Of a DNA stretch of 64,000 bases, positions 11,524 through 21,200 are shown in pieces. The stretch lies in NCBI GenBank assembly GCA_035490315.1, contig DATHET010000223.1:1-64000 (forward strand), read 5' to 3'. Position 1 is the first letter of the stretch; each line of letters begins with the position of its first letter. Source of the DNA: JADJQU01 sp035490315 (GTDB lineage Bacteria > Planctomycetota > UBA1135 > GCA-002686595). The notes under the pieces were generated by a model, which saw only the letters and a program-made list of their open reading frames with translations, had not been told where the DNA came from and did no database searches. The translations under genes and the position numbers were made by a program.

Positions 11524-12267
11524 TCAGCTCTTCTTCTTTTCGCCACCCACGGGCGCGGAGGCCGGCACGGCCTTCTGCAGCTCGGCGAGCTTGGCCATCA
11601 CGACTTCGGGCTTGGCATTGAGCTCCGCGATGCAGTCCTTGCAGCACAGGCGCACGAGCTTCGTCCCGTACAGTTGATCGACCGCCTTGGCGTCGAGCGT
11701 ATGCCCGCTGACCGGGCAGGTGGTCACGGTGTACTTCGCCTTCTGCGAGGACATCCAGGCGGCGTCGAGCTTCTTCATCGCCTCGCTCGACTTGGCCGGA
11801 TCGCTGTCGTAGGTCTTGGCGCACTCGGGGCAGCAGACCCGGACCAGGCGCGTGCCGACCACGTGGTTGATCGGCTTCTCCATCTTCGCATCGCAGATGG
11901 CGCAGGCTTCCATCGGGTAGCCGACGGATTGCTGGGCGACGACTGCGTCCTCGATCGACTTGATGATCGCGACCTTGTCCTTCTCGACGCCCTTCTTGCA
12001 GCTGCCGCAGCACAGGCGCACGAGGTGACCGTCGACGATCACGTCGACCGGTTCCCCCATCCCACCGAGCTTCTCGTGGCTGATCGGGCAGGTGTCGAGC
12101 GGATAGGATGGCTTCTGGAAGGCGATGACTCGCGTGTCCGTGCTGGCGGCCGGGGCCGTGTCAGCAGGTTTTTGCGGCACGGCGGGCGTGGCCACGGGCT
12201 TCTGAGCCATGGCGAATCCGGCGAGCAGCAGAAGCGGAGTGAGGAACACAATGAGACGGGTCTTCAT
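11524..12267 (-). CDS. Exported protein with three CCxxC metal-binding-like repeats
   Basis: 247-residue protein with a Sec signal peptide (cut near AMAQ, residue 22). The start at 12267 is supported by GAAGGAG about 6 bases upstream. After a Pro/Ala linker come three copies of a roughly 60-residue unit: Cys60 with CCxxC 86-90, Cys122 and Cys125 with CCxxC 145-149, Cys184 with CCxxC 208-212. Each has the pattern CPxSxxx, a hydrophobic strand ending LVRLCC, and an acidic helix. This resembles TRASH/YHS-type metal-binding modules, so periplasmic copper or other soft-metal binding is likely (inference). The neighbouring small lipoprotein also contains a CPMSGK motif. It could instead hold iron-sulfur or zinc; the family is not identified with certainty. 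Confidence 0.65.
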   Translation of the reverse strand: MKTRLIVFLTPLLLLAGFAMAQKPVATPAVPQKPADTAPAASTDTRVIAFQKPSYPLDTCPISHEKLGGMGEPVDVIVDGHLVRLCCGSCKKGVEKDKVAIIKSIEDAVVAQQSVGYPMEACAICDAKMEKPINHVVGTRLVRVCCPECAKTYDSDPAKSSEAMKKLDAAWMSSQKAKYTVTTCPVSGHTLDAKAVDQLYGTKLVRLCCKDCIAELNAKPEVVMAKLAELQKAVPASAPVGGEKKKS

Positions 12268-12423
12268 GAGATCTCCTTCAAGGACTTTGGCCCCGCAGTG
12301 CCATCGGCACGCTTCGGCCACTGGAACGCGAGGGCCCATCCTAGGATTTCCGGACCCTGAAAGACGTGAGGATTTCGACGTGCGCCGCGGCTAGCCTCCC
12401 TACGTCACCGTGCGCTGGAAATG

Positions 12424-12465
12424 AAAAACCGCAGGGGCGTGCTGCGATACAGCACACGCCTGCGG
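12424..12465 (-). terminator. Intrinsic terminator of the Cys-rich lipoprotein gene
   Basis: Stem 12429-12444 pairs with 12450-12465 around the 5-base loop CGATA. Read on the minus strand it is followed by TTTTT (12428-12424). It sits 60 bases past the stop codon at 12526. A TTTTT run also follows on the plus side a few bases away, so it could act in both directions. Confidence 0.75.
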
Positions 12466-12525
12466 AATGCTTTTTCGAGCTCGACGTCGAGCGCGGCCTT
12501 GCCGCGGCTCGAACATGGTCGGCGA

Positions 12526-12753
12526 TCAGCCCTGGACTTTTCCTGACATCGGGCAGACTTTCCCGTCCGTGCTGGCCTTGTCTGCGCAGCCAGCTGCTTT
12601 TTCGCTGCAGCACGGAGCCTTGCTGCCTTCGCAGGAACCCGAGCAATCGGCCTTGGGAGCCGCTTCCGGCGCCGGACCTGACACGGAGTTCTTTTGCGAA
12701 GAGCAAGCGCAAACGCCGGCGACCATCGCGAGGCCGAGGAGCAGATTCTTCAT
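12526..12753 (-). CDS. Small Cys-rich lipoprotein
   Basis: 75-residue protein with a signal peptide and probable lipobox VCAC (Cys17 lipidated). The mature part has six further cysteines (37, 41, 48, 49, 56, 67) in the pattern CSGSC, CC, C, CPMSG. No named family is recognised. The CPMSGK end resembles the first half of each repeat in the larger Cys-repeat protein encoded just downstream in the same direction, so both may bind the same metal in the cell envelope (inference). A GGAAGG Shine-Dalgarno lies about 7 bases before the ATG at 12753; the longer frame from 12840 has no export signal. A possible promoter is at 12882-12912 and a terminator at 12424-12465, making this a single-gene transcript. 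Confidence 0.7.
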   Translation of the reverse strand: MKNLLLGLAMVAGVCACSSQKNSVSGPAPEAAPKADCSGSCEGSKAPCCSEKAAGCADKASTDGKVCPMSGKVQG

Positions 12754-12881
12754 AGGTGTACCTTCCTTTTTTTCGTCGAGGTCGCGGACGACCCAGGGTT
12801 GTTCGGTGCTTTCGCGAGGGACCGCCGTTGGTGACGACAACTCTGCGAACGTTCCACGAATCGGTTCGCGGACGGAGATAG

Positions 12882-12912
12882 ATTATGCAAGTCACTGGAG
12901 AACCGAGGTCAA
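12882..12912 (-). promoter_or_regulatory. Possible sigma-70-type promoter for the Cys-rich lipoprotein
   Basis: On the minus strand TTGACC (12912-12907) and CATAAT (12887-12882) are separated by 19 bases, one or two more than ideal. This AT-rich patch stands out in a GC-rich region and would give a leader of about 120 bases before the ATG at 12753. It has not been tested and could be coincidental. Confidence 0.35.
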
Positions 12913-12931
12913 ATCTCCGTAAGCTGGACGC

Positions 12932-13261
12932 GTGACGCGCGATGGTCGCGGCCGTAAACCTTTGCCTGAAGTGGACTTGCATCGCCTTTCGGGGAGCGAT
13001 GCCGCCCGCGTGCTGCGCCGTGAGCTGCATGCGGCGCGCGTGCGCGGCGAGGCCGGCCTGGTGGCGATCACGGGACTCGGATTCGGCAACGCCCTGCAGG
13101 AACCCGTGCTCCGCAGCCATGTCGAGCGCTGGCTCGCGAGCCACGAAGCGCGCCAGCTCGGCGTGCTCGGTTTCCAGCGCGTCCACCGCGGCGGCGCGCT
13201 GGAGATCCGGCTCGTCGCGCCGAAGGACCGCGATCGCGTCGATCGCGAATGGGAGGAGTGA
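12932..13261 (+). CDS. Smr-domain protein
   Basis: 109-residue cytoplasmic protein consisting almost only of a Smr domain: VDLHRLSGSDAARVL (the DLHG-type motif) and ITGLGFGN with VLRSHVERWL at the end. Smr domains are found in the C-terminal part of MutS2 and as stand-alone nucleases acting on DNA or RNA. The usual HGKG motif is replaced here by TGLGFGN, so nuclease activity is uncertain. Translation probably begins at the GTG at 12932. It lies 71 bases before the S9 peptidase gene. Confidence 0.75.
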   Translation: MTRDGRGRKPLPEVDLHRLSGSDAARVLRRELHAARVRGEAGLVAITGLGFGNALQEPVLRSHVERWLASHEARQLGVLGFQRVHRGGALEIRLVAPKDRDRVDREWEE

Positions 13262-13332
13262 TTCGCCGGCGCTCCGGCGGGCGGTCTCTAGAATCGGCGC
13301 GTCCCCCCAGGTCCCGAATCGAACGAGGTCCC

Positions 13333-15765
13333 ATGTCCCGACTCTGCTGCGCGCTGTTCGCCACCGCGTCGTGCTTCGCAAGTTCCGCGGCTGCCCAGGA
13401 GACCTACAAGCTCCCGCCGAAGGAAGTCGTCGACCTGCTGGATGCGCCGACGATCCCCAGCGTGCGGCCGAGCCCCGACGCGAAATGGTTGCTCGCGGTC
13501 GAGCGGCCGCCGATGCCTTCGATCGCCGACGTCGCGCGGCCCTGGATCGGGCTCGCGGGTTTGCGCATCGATCCCAAGGCTCACGCGCTGCAGGAAATCG
13601 GTTTCGATTCCGGACTGACCCTGCGCTCGCTCGACGGTAAGTCGACGCGCAAGCTCGAGCTGCCGGCCAATGCGCGCATCGCGGGCGTCGAATGGTCGCA
13701 CTCGAGCCGGGCTCTGTGGATCGAATTGCGCGCCGATGACGGCGTCGAGCTGTGGTACTGCAACGTCGAGAGCGCGAAGCCCCTGCGCATCGCGACCCAC
13801 GTCAACACCGTGTTCGGCGCGCCGACCTGGCTGCCGGATGGCGAGCGCATCCTCGTGCGACTGGTGCCAGATTCCGCGCGCGAGACTCCGCCGGAGCCTG
13901 GCGTGCCCGCCGGTCCCGCGACCATGGAATCGAGGGGCAAGAAGTCGCCGATCCGCACCTACCAGGATCTCTTGAACGACGAGCACGATGCGCAGCTGCT
14001 CGAGCACTTCGCGCAAACCCAGCTCGCGATCGTCGACCCGCGAAAAAATGTGACCACGCCGATCGGCAAGCCCGGAGAGATCCTGGACGCGGACTGGTCG
14101 CCCGATGGACAGCACCTGCTCGTGCGATTCCTCGAGCGGCCCTTCTCGTACGTGCTGCCGCTCGATCTTTTCCCGAGGCGGCTGGAGATCTGGGACGCGT
14201 CCGGAACTTTGGAGCAGATGTTCGCGCGCTTCCCGCTCCAGGATTCGATTCCCATCGACGGTGTCGCCACCGGCCCGCGCAACGTCAGCTGGAATCCGAA
14301 CGCGCCGGCGTCGCTCCTGTGGGTCGAAGCCCTCGACGGCGGAGATCCGAAGGCGAAGGTCGAGCAGCGCGATCGTTGGATGACGCGCTCCCTGCCTTTC
14401 AAGGGCGAGCCGACCGAGCTGCTGCGGACTCAGTACCGCGCGCGCGGCTTGCAGTGGCTCGCCGATCCGAGCTCGGTGCTGGTCAGCGAGTACGATCGCG
14501 ATCGTCGCTGGCAGCGCGTCACGCTGCACGACTTGACCGCGCGCGCGCGGCCGGATGCGGTCGTCGAGGACCGCAGCGTCAACGATCGCTACGGCAATCC
14601 TGGCCAGATCCAGAGCGAGGTCCGCGCCAACGGTACTCGCGTCGCGCGCATGGTCGGCGACTTCATTTTTCGCGCTGGCGAGGGCGACGGTCCCGGCGGA
14701 GCCAGGCCCTTCTTCGCGCGCCAGAATCTTTCCACGCTCGCCGTCGAGCGGCTGTGGAGCGCGTCGGACAACACCTACGAATCGGTCGTGGCGATCGAGA
14801 GCGTCTCGGCCTCGGCCACGCCGCGCTTGATCACGCGCCGCGAGACCGCGAGCGAGCCGCCGAACCTGCGCCTGCAGGACCTCGAAGCGAAAACCACGCT
14901 CGCCATCACCAGTTATCCCGATCCGCAGCCCGCGATCCGCGGGATCAAGAAGCAGCTGGTCACCTACAAGCGACCCGACGGCGTCGAGCTCTCGGCCACT
15001 TTGTACACGCCCGCGAACTACGTCAGCGGGACGCGCCTGCCACTAGTGATCTGGGCTTATCCGCTCGAGTTCAACGACGCGAGCACGGCGGGTCAGGTTT
15101 CGGGCTCGCCGCATCGCTTCACGCAGATCCGCGGCCTCTCGCACCTGACTTTCCTGACCCAGGGCTACGCCGTCATGGACAACGCGACCATGCCGATCGT
15201 CGGCGACCCCGAGACGATGAACGACACTTTCATCGAGCAAATCACCGCGGCCGCCAAGGCAGCGATCGACAAGGCCGCGGAGATGGGCGTCGGCGATCCC
15301 GCGCGCGTCGGCGTCGGTGGTCACAGCTACGGCGCGTTCATGACCGCGAATCTGCTGGCGAACACCGATCTCTTCCGCGCGGGCTGCGCGCGCAGCGGCG
15401 CGTACAACCGCTCACTGACGCCTTTCGGATTCCAATCGGAACGCCGCACGTTCTGGGAAGCTCCCGAGGTCTACGGCAAGGTCTCGCCGTTCTATCAGGC
15501 CGACAAGATCAACGAGCCGCTGCTCATGATCCACGGCGAGAAGGACGCGAATCCCGGGACATTCCCGATCCAATCCGAGCGCCTCTACCAGGCGATCGCG
15601 GGCCTGGGCGGCACGGTGCGCCTCGTGGTCCTGCCGGGCGAGAGCCACGGCTACTCCGCGCGCGAATCGGTGCTCGACACCCAGGCGGAGATGATCGCCT
15701 GGTTCGACAGGTACGTGAAGCCGGTTCCCGCGGTCGATGCAGCGGCGCCGGTCAGCGCGCGCTGA
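13333..15765 (+). CDS. Exported S9 family prolyl oligopeptidase-like serine peptidase
   Basis: 810-residue secreted peptidase. The start at 13333 gives a clean signal peptide (cut after SAAAQ). Residues about 30-560 form a beta-propeller-like region with repeated SPDAKWLL, SPDGQHLL and NPNAPASLLW blades; the C-terminal 250 residues are an alpha/beta hydrolase. The catalytic triad is visible: Ser665 in GGHSYGAFM, Asp738 in GEKDANPG, His772 in GESHGYS. Overall architecture and length match the S9D (glutamyl endopeptidase-like) branch. It would cleave peptides in the periplasm or outside; substrate preference cannot be read. No operon partner is evident; the next gene is convergent. Confidence 0.88.
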   Translation: MSRLCCALFATASCFASSAAAQETYKLPPKEVVDLLDAPTIPSVRPSPDAKWLLAVERPPMPSIADVARPWIGLAGLRIDPKAHALQEIGFDSGLTLRSLDGKSTRKLELPANARIAGVEWSHSSRALWIELRADDGVELWYCNVESAKPLRIATHVNTVFGAPTWLPDGERILVRLVPDSARETPPEPGVPAGPATMESRGKKSPIRTYQDLLNDEHDAQLLEHFAQTQLAIVDPRKNVTTPIGKPGEILDADWSPDGQHLLVRFLERPFSYVLPLDLFPRRLEIWDASGTLEQMFARFPLQDSIPIDGVATGPRNVSWNPNAPASLLWVEALDGGDPKAKVEQRDRWMTRSLPFKGEPTELLRTQYRARGLQWLADPSSVLVSEYDRDRRWQRVTLHDLTARARPDAVVEDRSVNDRYGNPGQIQSEVRANGTRVARMVGDFIFRAGEGDGPGGARPFFARQNLSTLAVERLWSASDNTYESVVAIESVSASATPRLITRRETASEPPNLRLQDLEAKTTLAITSYPDPQPAIRGIKKQLVTYKRPDGVELSATLYTPANYVSGTRLPLVIWAYPLEFNDASTAGQVSGSPHRFTQIRGLSHLTFLTQGYAVMDNATMPIVGDPETMNDTFIEQITAAAKAAIDKAAEMGVGDPARVGVGGHSYGAFMTANLLANTDLFRAGCARSGAYNRSLTPFGFQSERRTFWEAPEVYGKVSPFYQADKINEPLLMIHGEKDANPGTFPIQSERLYQAIAGLGGTVRLVVLPGESHGYSARESVLDTQAEMIAWFDRYVKPVPAVDAAAPVSAR

Positions 15766-15783
15766 GCCTCGATCCGCTTCGCG

Positions 15784-17196
15784 TCAGGGGACGATCCTCT
15801 CGCTCCCTTCGAAGGATTCCTGCACGCTGCGGCCTCGGTACAGCAGCGTCAGCACCGGCGAGGTCGCGAAGGTCGTGATCAAGGCCATCAGCACGAGCAT
15901 CGCGAACAAGGCCGGCGAGATCACGCCGAGGTCGAGGCCGATGTTGAGCACAACCAGCTCCATCAAGCCGCGCGTGTTCATCAGGACCCCGATCGTCGCG
16001 CTGTCGCGCGGGGCGAGGCCGGCAAAGCGCGCGGCGACGTAGCTGCCTCCGAACTTGCCCAGGGTCGCGACCAGCAGGATCAAGCCGCACACGAACCAGG
16101 CTTCCTGGCCTTCGACCAGATTGATCTGCATGCGCATGCCGGTGAAGGCGAAGAAGGCCGGCAGGAAGAGCACGAGCACCGCGTCGTTGAGGCGCGCCGT
16201 CAGGTCGCGGGCGAGCGGTGAATCGTGAGGAATCAGCGTGCCGAAGATGAAGGCTCCGAACAGCGCGTGGATGCCGATCGCCTCTGTCGTCAGCGCCGAA
16301 AGCAGGAAACCGATGAACACCAGCCCCAAGCGGGCCTGGGAGAATTGCTGGTCCTTGGGCAGGCTGTGGATCCAGCGGCGGATCAGGGGCCTCGCGACGA
16401 AAACCATCACGGCGACGAACAGGATCGTCAGCCCCGCTGTCTTCGCGGCCTCGCTCGGGACCGACTTCGCGATGCTGACCACCAGCGCGAGCAGGCACCA
16501 GGCCGTCACGTCGTCGATGGCCGCGCAGGAGAGGGCGATCACGCCCAGGCGCGTCTTGCTGAGCTTGCGATCGGTCAGGATGCGCGCGAGCACAGGGAAG
16601 GCCGTGACCGACATCGAGATGCCCATGAACAGGGCGAAGACGAAGAAGGGCACGTCGCTGGTCGCGAACCGCGGGTACACGTAGAGCGCGAGCAGGCAGC
16701 CGAGCACGAAGGGCAGGACCATGCTCGCTTGCGAGATCCCGATCGCGGCCTGGGGTCGCTTCTTGAGCCCGCTGGTGTCGAGCTCGAGCCCGACCAGGAA
16801 CATGAACAGGACCACGCCGATCTGCGCGATCACGCCGAGGTAGGGCGCGATCGTCGGCGGCAGCAGGAACTGAGAGACGTCCGGGGCGAACCGGCCGAGC
16901 AACGAAGGCCCGATCATGATTCCGGCGAACATCTCGCCGATCACCGGCGGTTGCTGGAGCTTCGCGAAGATGGCTCCCAGCCCGCGCGAAGCGAGCAGGA
17001 TCGCGATCAACGCGAGGAGGACATGGAAGAACTCCTCCCCCACGGGCTTGGTCGGATGCCCGAACACCGGCGTGCCTTCGACCGGCGGCGGAGCCTGCAG
17101 CCCATTGCCCACCGAGCGGATCCACCAGATCGAGGCCGCCGCCGCGCCCAACAACAGGGCATACCCAACCACTTTCGAGACGCTGGACCGGGGCAT
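15784..17196 (-). CDS. CPA2 family cation/proton antiporter (KefB/NhaS-like)
   Basis: 470-residue integral membrane protein with about 12-13 hydrophobic segments. Family signatures: QQPPVIGEMFAGIMIGPSLLG, GVVLFMFLVGLELD, the SVTAFPVLARIL and AAIDDVTAW pair that forms the ion-translocation core, HALFGAFIFG, and NTRGLMELVVLNIG. It exchanges Na+ or K+ for H+ across the inner membrane. It ends without a TrkA-N domain, unlike full-length KefB/KefC. I use the ATG at 17196; an alternative ATG at 17235 lies inside the 98-bp palindrome and would add 13 residues. It is divergent from the ArsR-methyltransferase gene. Confidence 0.88.
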   Translation of the reverse strand: MPRSSVSKVVGYALLLGAAAASIWWIRSVGNGLQAPPPVEGTPVFGHPTKPVGEEFFHVLLALIAILLASRGLGAIFAKLQQPPVIGEMFAGIMIGPSLLGRFAPDVSQFLLPPTIAPYLGVIAQIGVVLFMFLVGLELDTSGLKKRPQAAIGISQASMVLPFVLGCLLALYVYPRFATSDVPFFVFALFMGISMSVTAFPVLARILTDRKLSKTRLGVIALSCAAIDDVTAWCLLALVVSIAKSVPSEAAKTAGLTILFVAVMVFVARPLIRRWIHSLPKDQQFSQARLGLVFIGFLLSALTTEAIGIHALFGAFIFGTLIPHDSPLARDLTARLNDAVLVLFLPAFFAFTGMRMQINLVEGQEAWFVCGLILLVATLGKFGGSYVAARFAGLAPRDSATIGVLMNTRGLMELVVLNIGLDLGVISPALFAMLVLMALITTFATSPVLTLLYRGRSVQESFEGSERIVP

Positions 17197-17212
17197 CTCC
17201 GCGGATCCTATC

Positions 17213-17310
17213 GGTACCCGGTATTCCACCACCATTCCTTACACGGCCATTACCCGGCGCCAGCGCCGGGTAATGGCCGTGTAAGGAATGGTGGTGGAAT
17301 ACCGGGTACC
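17213..17310. repeat. Perfect 98-bp palindrome between divergent genes
   Basis: A 48-base arm (17213-17260) is followed by CA and its exact reverse complement (17263-17310), with no mismatch. Each arm contains GTAAGGAATGGTGGTGGAA, so an ATG that could start translation occurs in mirror image towards both flanking genes (at 17235 on minus and 17288 on plus). It fills most of the space between the antiporter (start 17196) and the ArsR-methyltransferase (start 17348). As RNA or single-stranded DNA it would fold into a very stable hairpin. It is far longer than a normal ArsR operator, and its function is unknown. Confidence 0.95.
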
Positions 17311-17347
17311 CTTGCTGGGAGTCGATACATCAATCAATCTGGATCGC

Positions 17348-18277
17348 ATGATCGGTCTTGTCACTACATCGCGTCTCCTCAAGGCGCTCGCGGACGACAC
17401 GCGGCTGCGGGTGCTGCACCTTCTGTCGCAGGAGGAGCTGACGGGCTCGGACCTGATGGAGATCCTGAACCTCGGGCAGTCGCGGGTCTCGACGCACTTG
17501 AACCTGCTCAAGGAAGTCGGGCTGGTGAACGACCGCAAGGAGGGCCGGCGCACCTACTACAGCCTGGGCTCGAGTCCCGCGGCCGGACTGTGGCGCGAGG
17601 TCCTGACCGCGAACGAGGAGACGCCCGAGTTTGAGGCTGACCTCGCCGGGCTTGCCACATTGCGCGAGCGCCGCCGCGGAGAGCAACGCGCCTACTTCGA
17701 CCGCGTCGCGGCGAGCTTCGGCGAGCAGCTCCTGCCCGGCCGCACCTGGGAAGGACTGGCGCGCTCGCTCCTGCTGCTCGCTCCGCGCGCGCGCTACGCC
17801 GACCTCGGCATCGGCGACGGCCTCTTGACCTTGATGCTCGCCCAGATCGCGAGCTCGGTGACCGCGGTCGACATCTCGCCCCAGATGCTGGCCCAGCTCG
17901 ACGTGCGCGCGAAGGCCAAGGGCATCCGCAACATCACGACGGTCGAAGGCAACATCGAATCCCTGCCGCTGCCGGACACCTCGCACGACATCGTGGTGAT
18001 GAGCCAGGCCCTGCACCACGCGATCGAGCCCGAAGCGGCGCTGCGCGAGGCCGCGCGCATCCTGGTCCCGGGCGGTCGCCTGCTCGTGATCGACCTGCTC
18101 GCTCACCAGGAGGAATGGGTGCGCGAGAAGCTCGAGCACGTGCACCTGGGATTCACGGAGGAGGCCCTTTCCAAGCTGCTCGCGGAAGCCGGCTTCCGCA
18201 ATGCGGTGGTTTCGCGCTCCGCCCGCGATCCCCAGCCGCCGAATTTCATGTCGCTGACCGCGTCCGCGCAGAAGTGA
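17348..18277 (+). CDS. ArsR-type regulator fused to SAM-dependent methyltransferase
   Basis: 309 residues: an ArsR winged-helix domain (residues 7-90, LLKALADDTRLRVLHLL and GQSRVSTHLNLLKEVGLV) followed by a class I methyltransferase (Gly-rich YADLGIGDGLLTLML, acidic VTAVDISPQML, and VLVPGGRLLVIDLL). Stand-alone ArsR proteins of the SahR type control methionine-cycle genes in response to S-adenosylhomocysteine. Here the methyltransferase fold could itself bind SAM or SAH as the sensor (inference). metH begins 16 bases later, supporting a role in methionine regulation. I chose the ATG at 17348 because the HTH begins directly after it; the ATG at 17288 lies within the palindrome. No metal-binding Cys motif is present in the HTH. 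Confidence 0.82.
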   Translation: MIGLVTTSRLLKALADDTRLRVLHLLSQEELTGSDLMEILNLGQSRVSTHLNLLKEVGLVNDRKEGRRTYYSLGSSPAAGLWREVLTANEETPEFEADLAGLATLRERRRGEQRAYFDRVAASFGEQLLPGRTWEGLARSLLLLAPRARYADLGIGDGLLTLMLAQIASSVTAVDISPQMLAQLDVRAKAKGIRNITTVEGNIESLPLPDTSHDIVVMSQALHHAIEPEAALREAARILVPGGRLLVIDLLAHQEEWVREKLEHVHLGFTEEALSKLLAEAGFRNAVVSRSARDPQPPNFMSLTASAQK

Positions 18278-18293
18278 CCTCGCGCCCCACACC

Positions 18294-21200
18294 ATGAGTC
18301 AAAGCTTTCGCGAAGCGCTGAAGGAGCGCGTCCTGATCCTCGACGGGGCGATGGGCACGCAGCTCCATGCGGCCAACCTCGATCTCGAGAAGGACTACCT
18401 GGGTCTCGAAAACTGCATGGAGCTGATCTGCGCCACGCGGCCGGACGTCCTGCGCGGAATCCACGACGCCTACTTCGCCGCCGGCGCGGACGTGGTCGAG
18501 ACCAACACCTTCGGCGCCAATCCTCTGGTGCTCTCCGAGTTCGGAATCGCGGACCGCGCTCACGAGCTCAATTCCAAGGCCGCGCGCATCGCCCGCGAAT
18601 CGGCGGCGGCCTTCTCGACGAGCGAGAAACCGCGCTGGGTCCTCGGCTCGATGGGTCCTGGCACGAAGCTCGCGACCCTCGGTCACGCGAGCTACGACAC
18701 GCTCAAGAATTCCTATCTGGTCCAGGCGCGCGGCCTGATCGAGGGCGGCGTCGACGGCGTGCTGATCGAGACCTGCCAGGATCCGCTGCAGATCAAGGCC
18801 GCGCTCAACGCGGTGATCCAGGCGCGCACGGAGGCCAAGGCCGACGTCTCGATCCTGGTCAGCGTCACCATGGAAGTCACCGGCACGATGCTCGTCGGCA
18901 CGGAAATGGCCGCCGCGATCGCGCTGATCGATCCCTACCCGATCGACATGCTCGGCATCAACTGCGCCACGGGGCCGCGCGAGATGGGTGAGCACGTGCG
19001 CCTGCTCGGACAATCCTCGCGGCGCCCGGTCGCGGTCTTCCCCAACGCCGGGCTGCCGCAGCTCGTCGACGGACGCACGCACTATCCCTTGACGCCGCAC
19101 GAGCTCGCCGACTGGCTGGAGCGCTTCGTCGACGAGGACGGCGTCGGCATGGTCGGCGGCTGCTGCGGCACGACGCCAGAGCACATCGCCGCGGTGGCCA
19201 AGCGCATCGGCACGCGCAAGCCCAAGCCGCGCCGACCGAGCCTCGCGCCTTCGGTGACGAGCATCTATTCCGCGGTTCCGCTGCTCCAAGACAATTCCGT
19301 GCTGTTCATCGGCGAGCGCTCGAACGCCAACGGCTCGAAGGCTTTCAAGGAGCATCTGCTCGCCGGCAACGTCGACGCGATGGTCGAGATGGGCCGCGAG
19401 CAGGTGCGCGACGGCAGCCACGTGCTCGACGTGTGCTGCGCCTACGTCGGCCGCGACGAGAAGGAGGACATGCAGAAGGTCGTGCGCCGCTACCGCACCG
19501 AAGTCCCCGTCCCCTTGATGATCGATTCCACCGAGCATCCCGTGCTCGCCGACGCCCTGCGCCAGTGCGGCGGCCGCTGCATCGTGAATTCCGTCAACCT
19601 CGAGGACGGCCTGGAGCGCTGCGAGCACGTCCTGCCGCTGGTCAAGGAATTCGGCGCGGCCGTGGTGTGCTTGACGATCGACGAGCGCGGCATGGCGAAG
19701 ACCGCCGATGAAAAACTTGCCGTCGCGCGCAGGCTGCACGACATCTGCGTGCACGATTACGGCCTGCGCTCCGAGGATCTCTTGTTCGACGTCCTGACCT
19801 TCACGATCTGCACCGGCAACGACGACGATCGGCGCCTGGGACTGGAAACCCTCGAAGGCATCCGGCGCGTCAAAGCGGAGTTGCCTGGCGTCGGTCTGCT
19901 ACTCGGCCTCTCGAACATCTCCTTCGGGCTCAATCCTGCCGCGCGCCACGTGCTCAACTCGGTCTACCTGCACCACGCCCAGGAAGCCGGCTTGACCGCC
20001 GCGATCCTGCACTCCGCGCGCATCACTCCCCTGCACCACATCGAGCCCGACGCGCGGCGCATCGCCGAGGACCTGATCTTCGATCGCCGCCGCGAGGGCT
20101 ACGATCCGCTGCAGGCCTACCTGAAACTCTTCGAGGGTGTCAGCGTCGCCGCGAAAAAAGAGCGCGCAGTTCCCACGGACATCTGGGAGCGCTTGCGCTG
20201 GCGCATCGTCGAGGGCGAGCGCAAGGGACTCGAGGCCGACCTCGACGCGGCTCTCGCTCACAAGAAGCCGCTCGCGATCATCAACGTCGATCTGCTCGCG
20301 GGCATGGCGACCGTCGGCGACCTCTTCGGCCGCGGCGAGATGCAGCTGCCCTTCGTGCTGCAATCCGCCGAGACCATGAAAGCCGCTGTGCGCCACCTCG
20401 AGCCCTTGATGGAGCGCGTCGAAGGCCAGTCGCGCGGCAAGCTCGTGCTCGCGACCGTGCGCGGCGACGTGCACGACATCGGCAAGAACCTGGTCGACAT
20501 CATCCTCACGAACAACGGCTACACCGTCTACAACCTCGGCATCAAGCAGCCGATCCAGCACATCCTCGACGTCGCCTACGAGCACCGTCCGGACGTGATC
20601 GGCATGAGCGGCCTGCTCGTGAAGAGCACGGTGATCATGCGCGAGAACCTCGAGGAGATGAATCGCCGCAGCGTTACCACGCCGGTCGTGCTCGGCGGAG
20701 CCGCGCTGACGCGCAAGTACGTCGAGGACGACCTGCGCACGATCTACAAGGGCTCCCTCTACTACGCGAAGGACGCCTTCGAGGGCCTGGCCGTCATGGA
20801 AAAAGTGATGACGAAAGAAGCGCGCCCAGAGCGGCGCATCTTCGCGTCGTCGAAGGACTATGTCGCAGTGGAGAGCGAAGTGCCGGTCGCCGTCGGCGCC
20901 ATGGCTTCGGGCACCGCTGCCGCGATCGGACGCTCCGCTCCCGGCGCCATGGGGACCTCGCGTCCCGCGCCCGAAGTCGACGAGGACGGTCCCGACCTCG
21001 GGCTCGCTCCGCGCGAATTCAGCCAGCCCGTCGCGCCCTTCCTCGGCCCGCGCCTGGTCGAAGCCGTGAACCTGCAGAGCGTGTTCCCCTATATCAATGA
21101 AGTCACGCTCTTCCAGTTCCAGTGGGGTTACCGTCGCAAGAACAAAAGCGTCCAGGAATACAAGAAGTTCATCGACGAGCACGTGCGCCCGATCCTCCAC

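Noticed and set aside
17311..17347. SAM or SAH riboswitch before the metH operon
   Set aside because: The leader is too short and shows no conserved SAM/SAH riboswitch core; the palindrome is a simple hairpin.
16225..17634. Long plus-strand frame opposite the antiporter
   Set aside because: Hydrophilic, Arg/Asp-rich low-quality sequence antisense to a clear membrane transporter; it also runs through the palindrome.
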